DNA of 8,552 nucleotides, taken from NCBI GenBank assembly GCA_905236545.1, contig CAJOQO010000153.1:1-8552 (forward strand), given 5' to 3'. This stretch comes from an uncultured Lachnospiraceae bacterium (GTDB taxonomy: Bacteria > Bacillota > Clostridia > Lachnospirales > Lachnospiraceae). The position numbers and the translations under genes are program-made. Positions 5,519-8,552 of this stretch are shown here, piece by piece. The stretch's first letter is position 1. Every line of letters begins with the position of its first letter. The notes under the pieces are model-generated. The model worked only from the letters and a program-made list of their open reading frames with translations, did not search any database and had not been told where the DNA came from.

Positions 5519-6586
5519 TTACCTGGTTTTCACGCGCTTCGTCTTGCTCCACTTCGAAGCACTGCCGTTACCGATATACCTCACACGGACATAATATGTG
5601 GTTTTCCTTTTGAGCTTCTGGAGGGAGACACTGGTCTTTTTCTTTCCAATCGTCCAGGACTTGCGGTTCTTTTTGAACTTCGAGTCGGTAGAATACTGTA
5701 TCTGGATGGCCTTGATCTGCTTCAGGAGCTTTTTGTCCTTCTTTGCGTTGCTGAGCTTCTTCCAGGAGACAGTGAGTGATCCTTTTTTCGCAGCTTTGAC
5801 CTTTACAGAAGCGGGTACCTTCTTAATCGTCGCTTTCAAAGGAGGGATCTTTTCTGTTTTCTTCGCTTTGCATCTCTTGCAGGTATAGGTGATAACGCCG
5901 GCCTCTCCAACGTCAGGAGCAACTATGACGGATCCGGAATTCCATATATGACCCGCGGGGATCGCCTCAGTTCTGGTCTTACCGCAGAGCGTGCACGTGA
6001 AGGTCTTCTCCCCTGCTTCCGTACAGGTCTCCGGCTTCGTGACCTTTCCGCTGTCCCAGATGTGTGTGCTGTGCTCTTTGATCTCTATTTCAACCGCCAG
6101 CAAGGGCACCTGCACGTTTTCATTCTTAACCTCTTCCTGCGTCAGTCTCGTCCCATTTCTGCTCGGCCAGTTCATCACGCCAAAGTAATAAGTACCCGGG
6201 GAAAGACGCTCCGTTTCGATCGTGCCTTTAAATATTCCCTTTTCTCCATCTGCGAGATCTTTCGGGAAGGTATAGTCCTTAACATGCCAGTTCTTCGTCG
6301 GCGTCTCCAAAACAAACGTGATATACGGTCTCGTCATATAGTCCGAATAACATCCGGACACATTAACACTGTACGATATTTCCTTTCCCTGATAAAAAGC
6401 CTCTCCATCCGATGGGGAAAGAATCCTGATATAATTCTCCCCGGAATTGCGCTCCTGCGTCTGTGCAGCCTTAAGAATCAGGTCCGGCTTCTGATCCGGA
6501 ACCGCTGCGAATGTGGAAACACTCAGGGCAACTGCCGTACTCAGCGCGGCAAGCAAGGTGACGATTCTTCCTGATCTCTTTTTCAT
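5519..6586 (-). CDS. Secreted protein with H-x-W/C-x2-C repeats and a lysine-rich Fn3-like C-terminus
   Basis: This 355-residue exported protein has no known enzyme signature. The start is ATG at 6586, preceded on its strand by AAAGGAG 5 nt upstream. A signal peptide covers about residues 1-27 (MKKRSGRIVT, hydrophobic core, cleavage near STFA|AV). Residues 50-172 form an apparently beta-rich domain beginning ENYIRILSPSDGEAFYQGKE; it resembles secreted Ig-like modules but I cannot name it. Residues 175-250 hold two 38-residue repeats. Residues 255-355 look like a fibronectin type III domain, with SLTVSWKKL (270-278), IQIQYSTDSKF (294-304), TYYVRVRYI (330-338) and SKWSKTKRV (344-352); it is strongly basic. 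There is no LPXTG signal or C-terminal membrane helix, so it is either released or held by charge or wall binding. It follows the C11 peptidase gene after 29 nt and is followed by the terminator. Such domain combinations are common in Lachnospiraceae surface proteins. Confidence 0.85.
   Translation of the reverse strand: MKKRSGRIVTLLAALSTAVALSVSTFAAVPDQKPDLILKAAQTQERNSGENYIRILSPSDGEAFYQGKEISYSVNVSGCYSDYMTRPYITFVLETPTKNWHVKDYTFPKDLADGEKGIFKGTIETERLSPGTYYFGVMNWPSRNGTRLTQEEVKNENVQVPLLAVEIEIKEHSTHIWDSGKVTKPETCTEAGEKTFTCTLCGKTRTEAIPAGHIWNSGSVIVAPDVGEAGVITYTCKRCKAKKTEKIPPLKATIKKVPASVKVKAAKKGSLTVSWKKLSNAKKDKKLLKQIKAIQIQYSTDSKFKKNRKSWTIGKKKTSVSLQKLKRKTTYYVRVRYIGNGSASKWSKTKRVKTR
5837..6064 (-). repeat. 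Two tandem 38-residue H-x-W/C-x2-C repeats inside the secreted protein
   Basis: Unit 1 (residues 175-212) begins HIWDSGKVTKPETC and continues TFTCTLCGKTRTEAIP. Unit 2 (213-250) begins HIWNSGSV and continues TYTCKRCKAKKTEKIP. The H (175/213), C (198/236) and C (201/239) positions repeat at exactly 38 residues, but C188 of unit 1 has become V226 in unit 2. The pattern matches short repeats that are common in Firmicutes surface proteins and look like small metal-binding knuckles. Metal binding is inferred, not shown. Confidence 0.8.
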
Positions 6587-6615
6587 GTCAGCTCCTTTCT
6601 TATGAAAAACTACGT

Positions 6616-8535
6616 TTACTCCGTTTTCTTCTGTATCTCCGTCAGCTGAACCTGTCTTCCCTCATCCCCATCCGTGATCTCAAAGATGCAGTAATCAGAT
6701 CCGGTTTTCCTGCCGATGATATCGGTCACAACATACTGGCAGCGGTATCTCCCCGCCGGGAGGGGGATCTTCTCCGGTTCGATGTCCTCGTCATCGATGG
6801 TGAATTCATCCTCCAGGATCCGGTTCTTCCCTGTCTCGTCGGAGGCAGCGTAAACCGCGACCCTGTCTCCGCTTTTCAGATGTCCGACCTCTCTGGACGG
6901 CAGGCCGTTTTCATCGAAAAGACTGCCCAGCATGGTATAGATGATCCTCCGCCGCCGCTTGAACAAAGACTCCACCATCACGAAGGAATAGCTGGTATCC
7001 TCACCGTTTACGCACACCGGCGCGGTATACACCTGTGTCCGCGGCATCGAATAGACGCTCAGAAGCAGAAAATGAGATCCCAGGGCATAGGCTTCTCCAT
7101 CCACACTGCTGCTTACCTGGAGGTCAGACAGTCTCCTGTCAAGGCCGGTTGCATAGGTATCTACCTCATTGTCCGCAAGCAGGGTATATGTGCCCGGAAT
7201 CACCTCAACTTCCTTCCAGATCCTCAGATCGACACTTCGAAGATACTCCCGGCTCTCCTCCGTCATCTCCATGTCAAATGTGCCTTCCTCACCGATGCTC
7301 CCGGCATCCTTGAAGGCAATCATCACATCCGGAAGATTGTCATAGATCTCATAAAGCAGCAAGCCGTAATGCTTCACCGGAGTGGCAGACGTGTACGCCT
7401 CCAGCTGTTCTTTCTTGTAATTGAGCGGATAGTAGATGGAAACGCCGTTCATGTTGGCATAGACCCCGCACGCCTGATAGAGAACCATCGCATCGAGGAG
7501 GGCCTGAATCTGTTCTCTTTGTTTGGACCAGTCCAGGAGAGACAGGGCATTCACGAGCGTCATCAGATCGATCACATTGGCCTTTATTCCGGAACCTGCA
7601 ACACGGGACAGCTGAGCTCCTGCAAAGAGTCCGAAGCTGTCGCCTGTTTTTTCATACAGATCCTTCAGTTTTCCAAAGCCCTGGTCCACTGCGTCGATCA
7701 GACCCTGCGCGGCGTCCAGATCGAAGAAAGCAAGCTGCGCTTCGTCTTCCCTGCCGGACTCCTCGTTTTTTGCCAGAAAGGTATCACACAGCTCCCTGCC
7801 CAGCTCCTCCAGGTCTGCTCCGGCTGCATGCTCAGCCAGTACTCTGTAGTCCATTCCCGGACCGGGAACGATGGTCTGGGATGCCGTCATATAACGGCCG
7901 TAGTCCGAAAAGAGTCTGGCGTTCGCAAGACTAGCCATGTAGCAGGTGTCAAGGCAGATCAGGTCAAACCTTTTCGGAAGGTTTGCCTGATCAAACGCTT
8001 CCTTCAGTTCCGTGCGGTTCAGACAGTCATATCCGAAGTTTTCATCATAGCACACACCGTCCGCGGAACTTCCGCCATGATCCCACAGGACAAGGATGTT
8101 CCGGTCTGAGAAATAATTCTCCTGCCCCCATCGGAGGAAATCACCAAGGACAGGCGCGCTGCCCATGCTCGCATTGTCCATCTCCATGAGCAGTTCAAGC
8201 TGATGGTTCCGGATCATGTATCTTTGCAGCTTATCCTCCTCGATCCATTCAGAGCTCCACCATCTCGACGCTCCCCCGGTCTCGATGATGACGTTCACCT
8301 GATCCGGGATCTCAGCCTCCAGAAGCTCCTCGATGTTCTCGGAAGCGAGCCCGTACTCCGATTCCAGGTTGGATCCGCACATATAAAGGAAGATGGTGCA
8401 GTCCGTATCCGTCTCCATACTGAAGACATCCTCTGTCCGCAGTATCCAGGCCGCCGGGAGAACGAAACAGATCAGGTACAAAAGCATGCGAAGCTTCCAC
8501 ACCCTTCCAGGATGACTGATCGTCTTTCCTCTCAT
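6616..8535 (-). CDS. Clostripain-family (C11) cysteine peptidase, exported
   Basis: This 639-residue protein belongs to peptidase family C11, whose characterised members cut after arginine or lysine. The start is ATG at 8535, with AAAGGA and GAGG upstream on its strand. A hydrophobic segment at about 15-33 after a basic N-terminus is a signal peptide or membrane anchor. The catalytic domain begins at CTIFLYMCGSNLESEYGLAS (46-65). The catalytic histidine is H153 in LVLWDHGGSS (148-157) and the nucleophile is C198 in DLICLDTCYMAS (191-202), 45 residues apart as expected for C11 enzymes. The fold continues to about 400 (GVSIYYPLNY, 364-373). Residues 430-639 form a beta-rich tail of unknown role, including an RRRR stretch (527-530). 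The gene is complete, with 17 nt of upstream sequence before the window edge; its promoter lies outside. It is probably co-transcribed with the secreted protein gene 29 nt downstream, and its physiological substrate is unknown. Confidence 0.92.
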   Translation of the reverse strand: MRGKTISHPGRVWKLRMLLYLICFVLPAAWILRTEDVFSMETDTDCTIFLYMCGSNLESEYGLASENIEELLEAEIPDQVNVIIETGGASRWWSSEWIEEDKLQRYMIRNHQLELLMEMDNASMGSAPVLGDFLRWGQENYFSDRNILVLWDHGGSSADGVCYDENFGYDCLNRTELKEAFDQANLPKRFDLICLDTCYMASLANARLFSDYGRYMTASQTIVPGPGMDYRVLAEHAAGADLEELGRELCDTFLAKNEESGREDEAQLAFFDLDAAQGLIDAVDQGFGKLKDLYEKTGDSFGLFAGAQLSRVAGSGIKANVIDLMTLVNALSLLDWSKQREQIQALLDAMVLYQACGVYANMNGVSIYYPLNYKKEQLEAYTSATPVKHYGLLLYEIYDNLPDVMIAFKDAGSIGEEGTFDMEMTEESREYLRSVDLRIWKEVEVIPGTYTLLADNEVDTYATGLDRRLSDLQVSSSVDGEAYALGSHFLLLSVYSMPRTQVYTAPVCVNGEDTSYSFVMVESLFKRRRRIIYTMLGSLFDENGLPSREVGHLKSGDRVAVYAASDETGKNRILEDEFTIDDEDIEPEKIPLPAGRYRCQYVVTDIIGRKTGSDYCIFEITDGDEGRQVQLTEIQKKTE

Positions 8536-8552
8536 GTTCCTCTGTCCTTTCC

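Noticed and set aside
6880..8109. 409-codon open frame on the + strand opposite the C11 peptidase
   Set aside because: Composition is His/Arg/Gln-rich without domains or ribosome site, and it lies fully antisense to a gene with intact catalytic motifs, so it is a shadow frame.

Overview
The window looks like chromosomal DNA of a Gram-positive gut-type Clostridia, probably a Lachnospiraceae relative. This rests on style only: AGGAGG-type ribosome sites, a sugar ABC importer operon without its own ATPase gene, a clostripain-family surface peptidase, and a secreted protein combining H-x-W / C-x2-C repeats with a lysine-rich fibronectin-III-like end. No taxonomic marker gene is present. There are six protein genes in two convergent blocks and no RNA genes, transposases or CRISPR arrays.

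Left block (+ strand, 186-5460). A good sigma-A-type promoter (186-214) is followed at once by a 9-bp inverted repeat (214-240) that could be an operator. Then come a secreted solute-binding protein (266-1528), a MalF-type permease starting at TTG (1660-2547), a MalG-type permease overlapping it by 1 nt (2547-4184), and, 27 nt further on, a dicarboxylate/amino acid:cation symporter (DAACS) homologue (4212-5390). The 131-nt gap between binding-protein and permease genes holds a perfect 16-bp stem-loop just before the permease ribosome site, plus consensus -35/-10 hexamers at an unusually short 14-nt spacing. The likely effect is more binding protein than permease. The importer would need an ATPase encoded elsewhere (MsmX/MsmK-like sharing is known in Firmicutes). 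Substrate cannot be read from sequence; a sugar or oligosaccharide is the default inference.

Right block (- strand, transcribed from the right edge towards 5434). A C11 (clostripain-family) cysteine peptidase (8535-6616) is followed after 29 nt by a secreted repeat/Fn3-like protein (6586-5519). The two are probably co-transcribed from a promoter beyond the right edge. Both blocks end at a shared bidirectional terminator (5434-5460).

The least ordinary points are the roughly 275-residue N-terminal membrane extension on the MalG-type permease, with signs of an internal duplication; the DAACS homologue, whose cation-site and substrate-site signature residues are replaced; the absence of a lipobox on the binding protein; and the hairpin with a duplicated Shine-Dalgarno sequence before the TTG start. 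I see no clear evidence of a wholly new defence or mobile system.
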